NCBI RefSeq assembly: GCF_900110685.1
Contig: NZ_FOES01000013.1
Location: 1-60,140 of the forward strand
Direction: 5' to 3'
DNA: 60,140 nt
Source of the DNA: Piscibacillus halophilus
GTDB taxonomy: Bacteria; Bacillota; Bacilli; Bacillales; Alkalibacillaceae
Shown here: piece after piece, positions 59,705 through 60,140 of the stretch
Position numbering within the stretch: position 1 is the first letter of the stretch
How the letters are laid out: every line of letters starts with the position of its first letter
Notes under the pieces: generated by a model
Databases searched by the model: none
What the model saw: the letters and a program-made list of their open reading frames with translations, nothing else
Told to the model about the DNA's origin: nothing
Position numbers and translations under genes: made by a program

Positions 59705-60140
59705 TTCCTATGTTTGGCGAAATAAGAGGAGCTTTTAGCGAAACTTTCATTTAAGTTGGCGAATTCAATAGCACTATTAGCGAAACCATCACTCATACTT
59801 TCGAAAGGTCTCCTATGTTTTGGCGAAAACAGTACAAAATTTAGCGAAAGAGGCTGGGACATAACTAGCCTAAAATAACGTAAAAAAGGCACCAACCATA
59901 AAAAGTATGGTTTGGTGCCTTTTTTCTGCTTTGTTTTGTTATATGCCCAGCTTGTTTTCGCGTTCATGGTGGTGAACTTTCTTAGATTCACCGCCATGAA
60001 CGCAAATCCTAATTCATTTTTCACCTTCTCTTTGCCCCTAACAGACATTCGAGAGAAGCGCAAATTAGCCTTCAGAAATCCAAAAACAGGTTCAACATCT
60101 ACTTTTCGTTTGCCGTATAGTTCACCCGTTTTTTCTTCCG
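59674..60140 (-). CDS. IS1182-family transposase, C-terminal part (5' end outside window)
   Basis: The frame enters from the right edge and reads GKRKVDVEPVFGFLKANLRF, then SRMSVRGKEKVKNELGFAF and MAVNLRKFT, the conserved C-terminal block of IS1182 DDE transposases including the last catalytic Glu region (VEPVFGFLKAN). Past about 59880 the frame runs without a stop through the IS end and array C into the permease gene, where it stops at 59674. Its natural stop therefore seems lost or frameshifted, and only the first part is meaningful protein. Confidence 0.8.
   Translation of the reverse strand, partial: EEKTGELYGKRKVDVEPVFGFLKANLRFSRMSVRGKEKVKNELGFAFMAVNLRKFTTMNAKTSWAYNKTKQKKGTKPYFLWLVPFLRYFRLVMSQPLSLNFVLFSPKHRRPFESMSDGFANSAIEFANLNESFAKSSSYFAKHRNYSASPITFR
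59715..59850 (+). repeat. Array C: seven RGCGAAA cores at 21-bp spacing (one 22-bp step), downstream of the Bce module
   Basis: Cores start at 59715, 59736, 59757, 59778, 59799, 59821 and 59842 (GGCGAAA, AGCGAAA, GGCGAAT, AGCGAAA, TTCGAAA, GGCGAAA, AGCGAAA). The array begins 11 bp after the permease stop and its last core touches the end of the IS1182-type element. It has the same orientation as array B. The plus-strand reading contains a stop, so it is not a coding repeat. Confidence 0.93.
59849..60140 (-). mobile_element. End of an IS1182-family insertion sequence (continues beyond the window)
   Basis: It starts with GAGGCTGGGACATAA and an A/T-rich spacer. A transcription-terminator-type hairpin follows (AAAAAAGGCACCAA...TTGGTGCCTTTTTT, 59883-59926), then the C-terminal part of the transposase on the minus strand. 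It appears to have inserted at the edge of array C. Confidence 0.8.

Overview
The window looks like chromosome of a low-GC, endospore-forming Bacillaceae species. Evidence: purine-rich Shine-Dalgarno sites, TTG and GTG starts, a CotF-type coat protein, and gene sets that match Bacillus orthologues (pdxK, yrrT/luxS/mccA/mccB, ykkC/ykkD, pst-phoU, citS/citT, nsrR-hmp). A NaChBac-type sodium channel with the TLESWAS filter, an Opu-type osmoprotectant importer and acidic linkers in exported lipoproteins suggest a moderately halophilic or alkaliphilic relative of Halobacillus/Alkalibacillus-like genera. This is inference; no rRNA or tRNA gene is visible.

Layout. 0-0.4 kb: right end of an IS3/IS150-type element. 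0.5-7.3 kb: MFS exporter, pyridoxal kinase, the yrrT-luxS-mccA-mccB methionine-to-cysteine operon behind a CymR-like operator, a coat protein and a tiny basic ORF. 7.3-10.8 kb: polysaccharide deacetylase, sodium channel, SMR pair, membrane/GAF-like protein. 10.9-15.5 kb: a PhoP-box promoter and pstS-C-A-B-phoU. 15.6-21 kb (minus strand): atypical MurE paralogue, queF-yhhQ behind a preQ1-type leader, three-gene Opu importer. 21.1-21.5 kb: a non-coding element bounded by inverted repeats resembling an IS1182 end. 21.5-26.6 kb: amidohydrolase, small proteins, and a long aromatic amino acid hydroxylase.

26.7-27.2 kb (minus strand) holds a c-di-GMP-I riboswitch followed by about 350 nt of structured RNA. 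27.6-38.2 kb is a catabolic block: membrane protein, CitS/CitT-like two-component system, cre site, TctC-TctB-TctA tricarboxylate importer, DASS carrier, PrpB and PrpD. No PrpC is present, so the pathway would start from imported (methyl)citrate-like acids. 38.2-42.8 kb: pterin dehydratase, cupin, EAL phosphodiesterase, and a PlcR-like TPR regulator diverging from an easily missed 50-residue exported peptide gene, a candidate RRNPP quorum-sensing pair. 43-44.8 kb: nsrR and hmp with two operators. 44.8-54.9 kb: ABC exporter, a divergent racemase/isomerase versus flavoprotein/2Fe-2S cluster, and assorted enzymes. 55.2-59.7 kb: a BceRS-BceAB-type peptide sensing and detoxification module. The right edge is the end of an IS1182 element.

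The most unexpected signal is three intergenic arrays (24.2, 55.0 and 59.8 kb). Each has seven copies of a short RGCGAAA core at a 21-bp period (one 22-bp step) with unrelated 14-bp spacers. Two of them bracket the Bce module in the same orientation.
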